From Ryuthela nishihirai (Eukaryota; Arthropoda; Arachnida; Araneae; Heptathelidae): 64,000 nt of DNA. The position numbers and the translations under genes were made by a program. Below, piece after piece: positions 45,461 to 58,110 of the stretch. How positions within the stretch are numbered: the first letter of the stretch is position 1; every line of letters starts with the position of its first letter. Location of the stretch: the NCBI GenBank assembly GCA_038380435.1, contig JAWZYU010000006.1:35776501-35840500 (forward strand). The letters run 5' to 3'. Under the pieces are notes generated by a model. That model had not been told where the DNA came from and ran no database searches. It worked only from the letters and a program-made list of their open reading frames with translations.

Positions 45461-45800
45461 TCGGGAATGGCTCAGTCGGTAGCGCGCCTGACTCGTAATC
45501 TGCATTTCCTCGGGACTCGAACCGAGGTCAGCATTGAGCATTAAGCATTGAGCATTGCGCATTTGAGTCAGCAGCAGCATCTGGGTCAGCATTGAGATTT
45601 ATCTCTGCAAAACTCCCCGTGCTACACACGTTCCTAGGGGACACCAATGGGGTTGGAAAACCGCCGTCCGTCGGATGGGACGTTAAGCCGTGGCTCTGTG
45701 TGCGGATGAGTCATATCCTGAGCACGTTAAAGAACACGCTGGATGGCATTGACGGGAGGCTACCATCTGTCTCCCAACAGCTGTTACGGTGAATCACCTC
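45461..45800 (+). repeat. SINE-1 element with slipped insert after the head
   Basis: Head ggctcagtcggtagcgcgcc, then several gcattgag repeats (45530-45560) not seen in other copies, then gagatttatctctgcaaaac, core cgtcggatgggacgttaagc and cacgttaaagaacacgctgg. It stops soon after caacagctgtta; the final third is missing. Confidence 0.8.
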
Positions 45801-46202
45801 CCCTTCGTGTCACGTGACACAAAGGTTACCAGATCACTAGTTTCTAAAAAAATCGTTGCCAGATATTTTTTCTGAATTCTGTAATCAACCATAGTGTTCG
45901 GATACTTTTTTGAGCGACTGTACCCAAAAAAAACTGAAAGCTCAATTATAAATTTCCGTAAAAATTATCCTACTGTACGTTAGTGTTGAGTAGATCTTGT
46001 GTAAATGGTATTTGAAGAGTTTTAAATACTGAAGAATTTCTGTATGATTTGAATATTTTTGCTTAAAATGTTTTTTAGATAAAGTAAAACTTGAATACAT
46101 TTAATTCTGTTTTTACACGGTAGATAGGTTCCCGAAATAAATAGTGCGAAAAAAAGCATGTTAAAAAATACTGTGTATTAATTTGTGAGGCTCATAACTG
46201 CA

Positions 46203-47512
46203 CTAAAACACGTTCTACGAAATAGGAAGACGGGAAAGCAATCAGCAGCTTCTGTACAGTGACCCATAATGCAGGATATAAAATTGGTATCTGTTTTTGT
46301 GACCACAATTTGTGGTATCCTTGTTCAAACATTGGTTTCAGCTATTCATTTGTGGATAATTCAATAAATTGTTCCTGTATTAGTATGGATTCATCTGAGT
46401 TTGTGGGTCTACTTGCAAAAGGGTCCAACACCCAATAGGGGATAACCAAGTGAAGAATGTCTTCAAATCTTTGGCTGAGGTCAGAATGAAAAGCCGTTAA
46501 GTGTTGACAATAAGCAAGCAAATCTTCATCTCGTTTTTGCAATTTTGAAAGATTTGGCAACTGAGAGCATTCTCCTCTCCCCAAGTTTTGTTTGTATAGA
46601 AAAGGTTTTGCAGCAAACGCAGATATTACACTTTTAGTTTTGATCAAATTCAATTGATCACCTTGTAGCTTCAAATTAGTTTCGTTAAATTTGGCAAATA
46701 AATCAGTCATATAAGCTATGTCATTTTTTGAATTAATTAAATTGAGCCGCAAATCATTGTCATTACTTACCAGGAATTCCAACACTGAATCAAAGAGTGC
46801 ATGAAATCGATACAAACATGCACTTTTAGATAACCAACGAACTTCAGTGTTAAGTAGTAAACGATTATAATCTTCATCATTTTCCAAACAAAGTGGAGCA
46901 AATAATCTCTCATTTAAGGCATTCCTTTTGATTTTATTAACTGCTCTAATGACATAATCTAGTGAGCCATGGAAGCGTTCACTAAGATTTTTGGCGACTA
47001 AATCTTAGTGAACGCTTGTTGTCGATGAATGACACAATGTATAGATAATACATTCGGTATAGCTTGTTTTAAGTATGCGAGAAAGCCTCGGTGTCGTCCT
47101 ACCATTGCCGGAGCACCGTCAGTAGCAACGGAGATAAGCTTTACATCAAGGTATAGCTCAAGGATATAGCTTTTACATCGAAAAATCTTTTTAATTCATT
47201 AAATATTGTTTCACCTTTCGTATGTGTTTCCAAACATTTGGCAAATAACAATTCTTGGGAAATTATTTCTTCTTTTACAAATCTCACATAAGCTAAAAGT
47301 AAAGCTTCGTTTCCTGGCAAAGTTGACTCGTCAAGCTGTATAGAGAATTCAGATGTTTTTAAGTACTCACATAAAGAATTTTCTACGCACTGAGCCATTT
47401 CGTCAATCCTTCTTTGTACTGTATTATTACTCAGTGGAATTCTTATAACATCGGAAGCTGGTTTATGCAGCACGGTGCGTATTTTATTTTGAAAATAGAA
47501 TGTCGACAAAGT
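46203..47512 (-). pseudogene. hAT transposase relic, ZBED5/FAM200-like group
   Basis: Reads right to left. A block 47509-47141 has SNNTVQRRIDEMAQCVENSL, FSIQLDESTLPGNEALLLAY and ETHTKGETIFNELKRFFDVK. After a broken stretch that includes GAPAMVGR-type codons near 47090-47120, a block 46887-46342 has RLLLNTEVRWLSKSACLYRF. A stop follows, then LKPMFEQGYHKLWSQKQIPI, and finally SSYFVER at about 46210, the start of the dimerization domain. The rest of that domain is gone. The motifs are those of transposase-derived vertebrate ZBED5- and FAM200-type proteins and their parent transposons. Confidence 0.85.
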
Positions 47513-48301
47513 GACGCTCGCATCAGTTAATTATTTAAGATATAAGGATAAAATTTTAAGTAAGTGTCACATATTGTATAGGAACGCATTTTTTACTAAT
47601 TTAATTATTTATTTTTCATGAAAAATAAATAATTCAATTATTATCAAATAAATTAATCAATAACAAAATAAAATATTGATAAATATTATATAATAAAACT
47701 ATTTAATAAATTAACTTTAACAAAAGTATAACTTTGCTTAAATAAATTTAATATACAAGGAGATATCAATTGTATTAAAAAATACTTACGTAACTTACGC
47801 TATCTTCGTTACAGTACGAAAAAATTATACAGTTTTTTGTTCAAAACTAGGAAAATTTGTTGCATGCACTTCACATCACGCACAAAACAGAACTAAATTG
47901 TTGATTAGATGCACGACTCTTTTATAGTGCCATATTTTAGACAAGTTATTGCATGTAGCGGCGAGATACCGTTCCAATTTAAACCTGCATAGATATATAG
48001 ATAGACGGCCGCGGTCGGCCCTACTCCAACCGTGCGATGGTTGTCATTACTTGTATTTTATATACCTATCTATACTTATATTTTACTCAGGACTTAAAAA
48101 TCGCTACCAATTTATTTATTGCTATTTATTTTAACTTTCATAATAATGAAAATGGGTCACAATTATTTTACTTTATATTAAACCTTTCGCGGACCCCCGA
48201 CGTTGTCCACGCACCCCCAAATTAATTTTAATTTGCCACAAACCCCCTCAGCGGTCACAAGGAACCCTAGGGGTCCGTAGGAACCACTTTGGAAATCATT
48301 G
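46203..48301 (-). mobile_element. hAT (ZBED-type) element nested in Tigger, 3' truncated
   Basis: The right end reads on the minus strand caatgatttccaaagtgg, a hAT-like terminus, at 48301, immediately after the Tigger coding end. The other end is lost inside the transposase at about 46203 and no matching 8-bp duplication is seen, so insertion was followed by a deletion. A 32-bp perfect palindrome lies at 47603-47634 in its leader. Confidence 0.7.
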
Positions 48302-49848
48302 GACTAGATCTTTGTATAATTCTTGAAAAGTCGTCGTACATGAGTTCAGTTCACGTTCTAACTGCTTAGCTCGTTCGACAATGGGATCATGTGTAAGAAA
48401 ATGACTTTCCAATTTACTAGCCATTTGAAGTCCTTCATTAATTAAACCTGCAGGTGAGTGGAACCCCTTCATCACCATCACTTTTTTCTTTTCATCAGGA
48501 GTGTCAAGGACAACTTCTATTATTTCATTTTCGCTAAGAGCTTTGTCAACCAGAAATTGATCAATATCTGGAAAACGATAACTCATCGAATCCTTCTCGA
48601 CCAACTGCATTTGCTGAATTGATGATATTAGAATATTCAGTCGTATTTGGGGGTACAGAATATTTGCTCTTTGCACATTTTGACTACATAGATTTCCAGC
48701 ATTCGTTTAAAGTTGATGTTTTAATTTTGATAACATCAATCCAGCATGTCTGATAAAATGTAAAATAGAAAATTTCTTCAACACATCAATAAATGTTAGT
48801 GATTCATCCTTATCTAGTTTATCCAAAATGTATTGGAATGTTCTTCTTATGTAGTAAGTTTTAAATGTGGCAATTATACTCTGGTTTAGTGGTTGTATTA
48901 AGGATGTCGCATTAGGCGGCATCTTTTCAAAATTGCATATTTGGGTGTTCCAAAACTGGATGGCCAGGCGAATTGTCTATAATCAATAGAACTTTAAATT
49001 CTAGGTTTTTTTTCGTTCAAATAGCGTTCAACTTCTAAAACAAACATTTGTGGAACCATTCGTTAAAAATGTCTTTTGTAGCCCAGGCTCTTTTGTTTGT
49101 CATCCAATGCACTGGTATTTTATTCAAATCTACAACTTTCGTTGACCATGGTCTTAGGGATCGATTGATGAGCAGCGGTTTTTATATACGATCTCCTGAA
49201 GCGTTGCTGCAAAATAGAAAGGTCATACGATCCTTAGCTGCTTTAAAGCCACCAAGAGCTTTTTGTGATTTTGCTATGTAGGTTCTACTCGACTTTTCCA
49301 AAAAATGACTGTTTAATGTGCATTCCAAACTTAATCAGGAGTATATCCACCATCTTCAATGATTTGGGCCAATTTTGGACAAAATGGTTTAGCAGCTGGC
49401 TCATCTGCAGATGCAACTTCTGCAAGCCAACCTATACTAGCAGAAAATTCATAATCTTTGTTTAACTGAGCTGATGTGGTTGGTTCCATTTCGTGTATTT
49501 TCTTACATGTTCGTCATGATATCTGTTTAATGGTATTTCCGTCTAGAGGTGTTCTTTCTTGCGTATTATCTTCTATCCACATTGCTAGTACCTTTTCCAT
49601 CTTCACTTTCACAATATCTTTCGTGTACGATGAACACGAAGTGCTCAATTTTGTTCCAGAAAGCACAGATTTTCTAATAACATCTTCATTTTTCTTGTTG
49701 GTTCTTACGGTAGCTTCGTTAAAATCAAAATATTTACCTATGGATGTTGAACCTTCTCCAGTTGCAAGGCGATCTAAAATTTGGGTCTTATTATCCAAAG
49801 AGATAGCTTTCCTATTCTGCTTTTATATAGTTAAATTATCCGACATCG
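48302..49848 (-). pseudogene. Tigger/pogo transposase relic (jerky-like)
   Basis: Start MSDNLTI near 49848 with a stop soon after, then DNKTQILDRLATGEGSTSIG (helix-turn-helix region) and MEKVLAMWIEDNTQERTPLD. The DDE core is broken: KLAQIIEDGGYTPD with the following catalytic block shifted, then MPPNATSLIQPLNQSIIATF at 48922-48865, the family C-terminal catalytic motif with N in place of the usual D after PL. The C-terminal tail (IIEVVLDTPDEKKKVMVMKG) ends at the hAT insertion. At least six lesions. Confidence 0.88.
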
Positions 49849-50813
49849 TGGTAAGGCTTACGAAAAAAATTTGTATTCTAGTTAATAAATCAGACGATAA
49901 TAAGTTGTAAATTGCCTATCAGTAAAATTTAATAAATTTATATTACTCACAGAAAACTTCAAAAAACAAAACAAATATTTTTTTCTATTTCTTTTATTAA
50001 ACATCTAAACACTTCTAACTTTAAACACGAAATGAGAGACCAAGACTAACGTATCTATTAAAGATAAAATTTGAGGGGAATTCCCGGAACTCAATGTTGC
50101 CACTTTATTCCGAATGAAGTAGGTTTTGCACAATTTTTCCTCAAAACAGAATAAAATAGAGAACTTCTTGTGTAGTTATGTTGGTGAAGATTTTGTTTTG
50201 GGGAATTTAGTGCAAACAATGTCTACCTGTACTATGCATTTTCAAAGTTAAAATTATTTCGAAAAATGTGACCATAAAAGTGGCATCTTTGCTATAAATG
50301 TGAATTCTAGGAATTTTTTTCTTGAATAGGAATATTTTTTTCAGAATTAAATTCGAATGGAAATTTTTAAAAAGTCATAATTTGATCCATGTTAGATCGA
50401 AATAAATCGTACAAAAAGAGAATTGGAATTTTTTCTAAACCGTGTTAAATCAAGATCTTGTAAAAGAAAAATCCGTGTAAAAACAGGATTGGGTGTATAT
50501 TACGTTTATTAAATTCAAAGCTTATGCATGAATTTTTAATGCATATGTAGTAGATAGAATCTTTATTGCTTTGTTCAATCATAGTAAAAATGTCGTAGAA
50601 TAAATTATATATTGAATAAAGAATAATGGTTGTTGGAAAAAAATAATGGTACTTTCAGCTTTCGTAACCTCTTGACAATTGTGTGTTGTTTTTTACTTCT
50701 TAAACAATGAAAACGACGACATTAATTTTTAAATTGATTATCACTAACTCCTAAGAAATGAAAATTAACTAAAGTACTTAAAGGTGAATCAGTGACTTAT
50801 TCGAACTTTAGTG

Positions 50814-51179
50814 GGGCAGGGGTGTTTCAATAGGTAGCGGGCCAGGCTCGTAATCTGTAGTTCCCAGGTTCGATTCGTAGCTGGGTCAGCGTTGAGATTT
50901 ATCTCCGCAAAATTCCTCGCCCTGCCCAGATCAGTAGGGTCACCGATGGGCTTGGTAAATGCCGCCATCCGTTGGGTGGGACGTTAAACCATGGATCCGT
51001 GTGCGGGAGAGCCATAACCTGTGCACGTTAAAGAACACGCTCGATGGCCTTGACGGGGGACTACCAGTTGGATCCCCTCTCGCAACGTTCTCTGAGTCTT
51101 CGGGGTCCTTGTGACCTGGCCATTTAGCCCATGGTGTGCAAAAAAGTGCCGCTCAGAGGTAAAACAACCCAATCCAATC
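50814..51179 (+). repeat. SINE-1 element with target duplication
   Basis: 366 bp between cgaactttagt (50803-50813) and cgaaccttagt (51180-51190). Head with aggttcgattcgtagctggg, gagatttatctccgcaaaat, core gttgggtgggacgttaaacc and cacgttaaagaacacgctcg, tail aagtgccgctcagaggtaaa ending acaacccaatccaat. Confidence 0.92.
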
Positions 51180-51190
51180 CGAACCTTAGT

Positions 51191-52429
51191 TCATTTTAAT
51201 GCTTAAGTAATTGCGTCGTTCTACATAAATGTTTCAAAAAAGTACCTCATATTTTTACGAAATTTCACTAATAATATTTGACAATACTGTGTAGGGGTTT
51301 CGAAATAAAGAAACTGATATTAAATAAAAGTATTTAATAGAGGAAACAATTTTTTATAAGAAGTACGACAACATGAATAATTAATAAAAAATTGGAATAA
51401 CTATTCTTACGACTAATTACTGATTATAATATAGTAACAAATTCTAAGAGAATAAAGCATTCGAATGTCCATAATTTGGCATTCAAATCACCCAGTTTTA
51501 AGTGTCGAAAAATCTTAATTGGTTTCCACATTATAAAACAGATTTTGCTAAAAATTTATTCGTAATCATTTTATAAATCATTATAAGAGTCTGTTTTATA
51601 ATGTCCGAGTTTTATAATGTGGAGCTTATAATTTTTCGTAACGCCACTAGAAATCGTAACTAAAATGAAAGTCATTACTGTTTTTGCTGTTGACATCTTT
51701 TTACCGCTATTAACGAGAATTAATAACACTAGAGTCACATACACGTGAACATTGGGCCCACTGGTCGCAATACCAAATCAGAAATAAATCATCCTGTTTG
51801 CCAAAAGGAAGATGATAATATATTACACAAAATCCAAACATAGCACATACGAGAGAGGACATTGATCTTACTTTTGGTAAATAACCACCTATTTAAAGTT
51901 TTTTTCTTTTCTACAACGAAAAACAACACTTATTATCCGTAATTGGATTAAGAATAATATCAGTAATGCGAAAGAAATTAAACATTGAAGAAACAACTGA
52001 TAAATTGATGAAATTTGAACACACAGTATTTAGAATAATATAAGCCAGATACATGATACTAAAATAAGCAAAAAAATTGTTCTCAATCTTCGAAGTACCA
52101 AAGGTTCTGTGAATCTCAGCTGTCGATTCCAGGACAATTAAACAAAGGTTTCCAATCAAGGTGCAAAAATAATCTTTTAACAAAAAAAAATATAGTTTTT
52201 CAGTGGAATGAAAGGACAATACATATTTGGTATTTTTGACGCTATTCAATATATGTCTAAGCTCATCTAAGTAAAATTGTTTTCTGGTTCAGAAAATTTC
52301 TGCATTCAGAATATAAATTTTAATCTCACAAGACCCTGGTGAGCATCGGTATGTCCACGTCTAGAATGGACAATCAGGTGCTGGCTAATCGTCAGGATCA
52401 GGTCTCTGGACGTTGACGACTTCTCAGCA
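51191..52429. other. No recognisable gene
   Basis: AT-rich. The longest frame (51911-52249, minus, 112 codons, several hydrophobic runs) has a faint membrane-protein look. It is not clearly a receptor fragment: no TYxxxxxQ end and no alignment to GR copies A-C. I could not support a call. Confidence 0.4.
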
Positions 52430-52516
52430 GAATAGAAAAGAATAAGTGACCAGGGAAAAACCAGATCAATTGGTAGCACTGAGGTGTTATTACTCGGCAT
52501 TCGGTAAGGGGGTAAA

Positions 52517-52893
52517 GGGCAGAGGTGCTCAGTTGGTAGCGCACCAGATTCGTAATCTTCAGTTACCTGGTTCGAGACCCAGCTTTGAGATTTATCTCCG
52601 CAAAAATCCCGCCCTGCTCACCGTCAGTAGTGGAGAGCGATGGTCCTGGGAAGGCCGCCGTCCGTCAGATGGACTTTTAGCTGTGGAACGTGTGTGGGAG
52701 AGCCATACACTGTACACGTTAAAAATCACGCTGGATGGTGTTGACGGGACACTACCATCTGGCTCTCAATAGCTGTCCAGTGGGTCTCTTCCCTTCAATC
52801 TTCTCTGAACCCTCGGGGTCCTTGTTCCCTGGCCATTTAGCTCATTGTGTGCAAAAAAGAAGTGCCGCTCAGAGGAAACCAACCCAACCCTAA
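52517..52893 (+). repeat. SINE-1 element, partner of the one at 3829-4208
   Basis: Head gtgctcagttggtagcgcac and B box ctggttcgagaccca, gagatttatctccgcaaaa, core cgtcagatggacttttagct (mutated), tail aagtgccgctcagaggaaac. Flanks attcggta and cttcggtt may be the remains of its target duplication. Confidence 0.85.
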
Positions 52894-53372
52894 TCTTCGG
52901 TTTCTTTCGCGAAGAAAATATCTCTTTCGAAAGATAAAAAAGCTTTCACCACGAGAAAGTGGCATCGGACTCCTGATGTTAAGTCTGGCCATCTGTGTGC
53001 GTTATCAGAGGGAATTTCGCCATAGACGGTTTTTAAAAGCATGTCTTTTGTCATTAACAGCAAAATATTTTTTGTTCAAGTAACAATTTGGTTGAAAGTG
53101 AAAAGAGATCAAGTTTCACTTCACAACCACTTGCAACGAAGTATTGCTTTTACAATAATTATAATTTCTCAGAATCTTGCTGCTTCTTTTGTTACCCAGG
53201 CTGAAAGAAGTGGAAAAGCACATATTCTTGCAAACAGTCCCGGTGGTATTATTATACGAATTTCGGTGTAACAATGTATGACAAAAAGATTTCTACGCTT
53301 CTCGTTTTCCTTAAGATCAAGAAATGGGAATAATGACGGTGATGCAACATGACATGATGATAGGTTGCGTTC

Positions 53373-53382
53373 TGCGCATGCG
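53373..53382. promoter_or_regulatory. tgcgcatgcg motif upstream of GR-C
   Basis: Counterpart of the palindrome at 3331-3340, one base shifted in extent. Function is inference. Confidence 0.25.
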
Positions 53383-54324
53383 GATACAGAATTTAGCAAC
53401 AACCTATTGCTTTCCTTTTCATACTGAGATACCAGACAAGAAACACAAGATCGGAAATAAAAGAAAATTGCTAAGCGAAAAGAATCTTCAAAGCTTTCGA
53501 ATTTGGACGATATTTATTAAAGGGCGCAAAATAACATTTATCTGTTTTACTGGTTGAGAATTCTTTGAAGTAAACTCATTGTGAACTTGTGTATACGAAT
53601 GATTTCTAAACCTTAAAGTGAATGTTATTAAAAAAGATTGTGGATTTGGTGAAAGAAATAATGATATTTTAGGAAAACCCAATAGAAATCTAAAACGTGG
53701 GATTCCACAGCATCTGAATCGCAACATTGGGACGAATTTTCTTTACAGTAAAAAAATAATTAGAAAGTTTCTTTCTTTTTGGAAGCGGACTAGACTAACA
53801 TAGTCAAGTTATTTCTAAAGCAATACGAAATCGTTTTCTAACCACCGAACAATCTCTTCATAGCAATCCCGTGTATGTTTTTACCTAAAGCTGTCACGAA
53901 GCTAAAAATGAAGTGGATTCATCGAATAATTATACTCTGAGAAATTCAAGAAATGAGGATTTTTAAAAAAGATCAATCCCAGTAAGGATTGGGTACTTTT
54001 GTAAGCTTCGTTTCGCGACGCAATCTCTGTGAGATGAAATTGAATTGAAATCTGAATTATATGTGAGTTCAAGTTTCAATTATCGTTGAATAGAATTTCC
54101 AATAAATTGCACAATGTCGAACTCAGTTAAGAACAGATTGATGGAAATAGAAAATTCTGAGCACACATGTTTTTAACGAATCTTAAAAATATTCTCTTCT
54201 AAACGCTTTGCTTTTATGATGATGCAGACTTCGAGAAATATTTTATTTCTATAATCTAGATTCCCTTGTTGCGGTAAAGGAAAATATTTTCTATTCCGAA
54301 ATATAAGGAGAAAAATAGTTTACA

Positions 54325-54470
54325 GAGCACAAAAAGTGAGCAAAACACTGATAAGAATTGTAACTGTAAGTTCAGTGTTTAAAAAGGGAATTTAAGAAAG
54401 TACAAAGATTGAGCAGATGTCAGTTATTAGGATTAAAAATGTAAGTTTAATGTTTAAACAGGAGTAATAA
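54325..54470 (+). repeat. Tandem repeat upstream of GR-C, about 2 units
   Basis: gaattgtaactgtaagttca and gtttaaaaagggaatttaag, then one diverged unit. Shortest array of the three full copies. Confidence 0.7.
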
Positions 54471-54702
54471 TGAAAATAATGATTAATTAAATTCAGGAAA
54501 ATTTGGCAAGTATATAACTTGAATATCCTATAAAGTGATAATTATGATAGGAAACGTTTTCATATTAATGTTATTAGTTTTCCATAATTTTTCCTAGGTT
54601 TCCTTTCAGTAATATGGCTGTAGAAAAACCGCAAATATTTGTATTGGGTTAGTTGCTACACTTTGACTAAGCAATCTTTAATAATAATAACTAATTGAAT
54701 AT

Positions 54703-56053
54703 TTGATGCTTCAATATACAATGAAGAAAGATTTGACATCCGTTAGAGGGCCAAACGAAGGAATTAAACGTTCCTTAGACATTAATGTAATAGATATAAC
54801 TTCAGACAATAACGAGGAACATTCATTTCGCTGCAGTTGTCAGGAAAAAAATATTCCGCTACCCACTTTCTCCAGTTCCATGCAAATTGCATTAAACTGT
54901 AACACGGTCGATAAATTCAAATTCGATTTTGATCTGCTATTAAAGATACTACTTCTCATAGGCCTGAATATTAAGTATTGTAAGCAGCGTAAAAACGTTT
55001 CTTTTTCTACCAGAATTATACTAATGGTAGTTAAATTTGCGATACACTTGATATTTTTTCACTTAGTAACGGTACTAATTTTCAGTGGTGTCCAACGTTC
55101 ATATTCATTTATATCCTCAATGAAAATTGCTGTCATGAATGTCGCTCGCACTTTTATAACCATGACATTATAGTACAGTATATATTTCAGACGAGAGCAG
55201 ATACAAAATATTTCGGACTGTATCTCATGTAAGTGGACAAATGTCAGGTTTTTCCGAAATCACCGCTTCTTTGGAAGTTGGATTAAGCTTTGTATTTTTA
55301 TCAGTGTTTCCATTCCTGTAATGTTTTCTTTGTCAGCTCTAATGACGGAAGAAGATGAAGGCATGCAATATATGCAAAACTTTTTTTTCAAAACAAAATA
55401 TGGGAGGAGATTTTTTCATGACGCTTTAATACTTTGTCTATTCATATTGGAATACAGTGTATTTTTTTATTTGATCCCCAATTTTGTGTCTTTAATTTTT
55501 TTGCATTCGTTCCCGAAATCTACTTCAAGATTAGAATGTTACCTTGAAGAAGAATTTAATGACAAATATAAATATGAAGAAAGCTATTGAAATACGAAAT
55601 GGTTACAACCAGATTTTGAGTATTATTCAAATGATGGAAAAGGCATTTTCTTTTCCCATATTTCTTATTATATCTCTAGACTTTCTGTTGATGTTCATCG
55701 TTTTTGGTCACGTACTATATACTCCGAGCTTTCTTAATTCTAAATTCTGGACCTTTCAGTTATCTTTCGCAATACTCAGCACCGCTGGGTCCTTATTTGC
55801 CATCTCGATATCTGCAGCAGCGATACAGGAAAAGGATAAAGAAATCAAAAACACTCTGCGTCAGTTGTCTGAAAATGCGATCATTTGTCCCGCAGGCGAT
55901 ATAGCTATCCCATTCCTTCTAAAATCCTTAGAACAAGAACCTCCCATTTCGCTTTCAGGTTGGGGTGTATTTATTTTCACTAGAAATTTCATTCTCTCTG
56001 CTTATGGAAGTGTGTTTACTTATAGTCTTTTAATTCTCCAGCTGAAAGAATAA
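54703..56053 (+). pseudogene. Gustatory-receptor-like copy C, stop and frameshift
   Basis: Same layout as copy B. The first 156 codons are open and very close to B. TGG for Trp in MTLWYSIYF is TAG at 55171-55173. The frame then continues (SLSALMTEEDEGMQYMQNFF) until a deletion of about 13 bases near 55497-55505 shifts it. The remaining part (from about 55544) is open to the natural stop at 56051-56053 with FILSAYGSVFTYSLLILQLK intact. Gln is kept (CAA) at the position that is TAA in copy B, so B and C were disabled independently. Confidence 0.85.
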
Positions 56054-56499
56054 TTACTTATGGTAATCAGAAAGCCACATTTCTTTTCAAAGTCCTTATT
56101 TCAGTTGGTTCAATCGACTTTCAGACTCTGTCGTGTGAGCCATGAAGGAGTTTTTATTTCTGTACTGGTACCTCTGACGCACAGTTATAATTGCCCTTCC
56201 ACAATAGGAAAAGTCAGTAAATGGCACAGTTTTTCACGAAGAATATCAAGAGGAATTGCCATTTTTCGTTAAGGAGCTGTATGTGGAATGGTTGACTAAA
56301 CCAATATATTTTATATATATTAATAATTTCTAGAAGTTTTCTCTGCTTTACTCGTGGCCTTAACTGAATTTTTCTACAATATGTAACATATTACACTCCC
56401 TACGTTGCAAGATTTATGTTGTCGTGCACAGTATACGAAATTTGGTGGTTCTAGCTTTTACTGCTTAGAGATCTCCCCCTCCCCCCTTTGGTGAATTTT
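56054..56499 (+). other. Downstream flank of GR-C, no gene
   Basis: Near-identical, inverted, to 145-586. No supportable coding sequence. Confidence 0.5.
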
Positions 56500-56590
56500 G
56501 GGTTGTTTTACTTCTGAGCGTCACTTTTGTGTAGACAAAGAGCTAAATTTTCAGGTCATTAAGATCCTGAGTACTTTTGGAAAATTGGTG
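56500..56590 (-). repeat. SINE-1 3' tail fragment
   Basis: gggttgttttacttctgagc and gagctaaattttcaggtc. Ancestral to the unit. Confidence 0.6.
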
Positions 56591-56808
56591 ATATATGTGT
56601 GAGGATATATTGGGGATTTTATTCATATAAATTAAATTTGTTGCCTAGTGTACAATAATTGCATAATTTAAAATCGATTCGCATAATGGTTTGTAAAATA
56701 ATACACAGATTTCAATATCTAATACACATTATTAATTTTGTATTTTTATCGCCGATATCCTCATGTTTTCAAAAAGAATAAGTTACAACAGTATTCCACT
56801 TAAAATAT

Positions 56809-57352
56809 TGTTGTGAATTTTAAAATGGAGAAGCACTGAGCGTTAGTATTAATAATACATTTTAAAACCAATCACAATAAAATGCAAATTGTTACCAAAA
56901 AATATGGATGAAGTATCTTATAAACAAATTAACTACTATCATACATAAATCATTAACCTTTTGGTACAGATTATAAAATATCAGCTCTGTCTGTTCTACT
57001 AAATACTACCTCTTCACTTTGTTTACCATGTCACTTGAATACCTTCAGACGTAAACAAACTCTCGTCCTGTGCTAGTTCACTAAACTTTTATTACTAACA
57101 ACAGAAAACAAACACCCGCGCACACACTAAAGAATATACCAATTATTTTCACTTAACGCGCATTGAATCACATCATCTGAACGTCCTTCCAGATCTCACA
57201 ACTTTAACACACTGCAGTGTTATCTTTTTCATTCTTCCGAATCGTTCTAAATTCCAATTCGTTGGCTAATTAAATCTCTCGTAGAAGCACACACGAGGGT
57301 TTAAGTCACGTTAGGTCATGAAGTCACTGTTGCTCGTTCATCTGTCGTAACA
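56809..57352. mobile_element. 544-bp insertion private to block C, possible solo LTR
   Basis: Block B reads straight through here (aaaatatttatcataaatt). The insert begins tgttgtga and ends tcgtaaca, short inverted ends with the TG..CA form of long terminal repeats. No internal coding. The target duplication is not clean, so a DNA transposon is the alternative. Confidence 0.45.
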
Positions 57353-57589
57353 CATTTATCATAAATTATTTCCAATTATTTCATTTGATATTCTTGTTGA
57401 ACATGCGGACAACCATATGTTGATTCGCAATTTGCAATATCGTCCATTTTTGGTAATTTATCTTATGGTTTTTAATAAAGAAGTTCGAGGAATATTAAAT
57501 CCTGCTGCCTGTATATTCACGATTTTGTTTTTTCTCAGTTAAGTAGATTTTAATATTTAATTATATAATTATATTATAATAATCTGCTT

Positions 57590-58110
57590 GAAACTCTGAA
57601 ATGCTGTCTTTTAAATATCTGTTATTTTTTACTAAAACAAGTCATCAGTATATAAATAAATAATACTTTTTAAGTTTGTATTGAACAAATCATTTATGTA
57701 TACCATGAACAATAAAAGATCTAAAATTATTATTATTACCCAATGATGCGATTATCTTTCTATCGTAACTAGTTTTTATTTTAGTAATTCTGTATCTGTC
57801 TGATAAATAATTCCGAATCCAATCTACTTATTCCTTGAACATCAAAATTTTTCAATATATTAAATAAATGTTTATGATGCATTGTATCGAAGGCTTTCTG
57901 TAAATCCAAGAATATTGTTACATTTTTTCTCTCTATCATTTAATGATTTATCAATGTTATTTACAATTTTTAGAAATCAGTTAAATTTTAATTTTTTCCT
58001 TTTTCATAACCAAATTTTTATTCCTTATATTTTACCTAAGTAAAAAATTATATACAGCATTATAAATATATTTTTCCATTATTTTTAAGATATAAGAAGA
58101 CTAGTTATTA
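57590..58110 (-). pseudogene. CR1/L2-like LINE reverse transcriptase relic (block C)
   Basis: Partner of 31780-32330. The antisense of ggctttctgtaaatccaaga gives LDLQKAFDT, one change closer to the canonical motif than the block B copy (KVFDT). The rest is as decayed as in B. Confidence 0.7.

Larger units (their letters stand above)
46098..50495 (-). mobile_element. Tigger/pogo-like DNA transposon carrying a hAT
   Basis: Terminal inverted repeats share ctgtttttacacgg: left 46098-46120, right 50473-50495, each flanked by a TA, the usual target of this superfamily. The transposase relic (48302-49848) reads on the minus strand. Removing the hAT (about 46203-48301) leaves about 2.3 kb, a normal size. 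Confidence 0.8.
52430..56650 (+). repeat. Inverted duplication block shared with 1-4290
   Basis: Runs from an aatagaaaagaataagtgacc stretch through the SINE-1, upstream flank, receptor and downstream flank. It matches the reverse complement of 4290-1 with the same internal order. Copy A leaves the window at position 1, so the full length is unknown. Confidence 0.8.

Noticed and set aside
47603..47634. 32-bp perfect palindrome
   Set aside because: Real, but almost pure A/T inside an AT-rich transposon leader, so much weaker evidence than the three mixed-composition hairpins.
49476..49910. 144-codon plus-strand frame with hydrophobic runs
   Set aside because: It is antisense to the Tigger transposase, which has recognisable family motifs.
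51911..52249. 112-codon hydrophobic minus-strand frame, considered as a receptor fragment
   Set aside because: No alignment to the other GR copies and no family signature; AT-rich DNA often gives hydrophobic chance frames.
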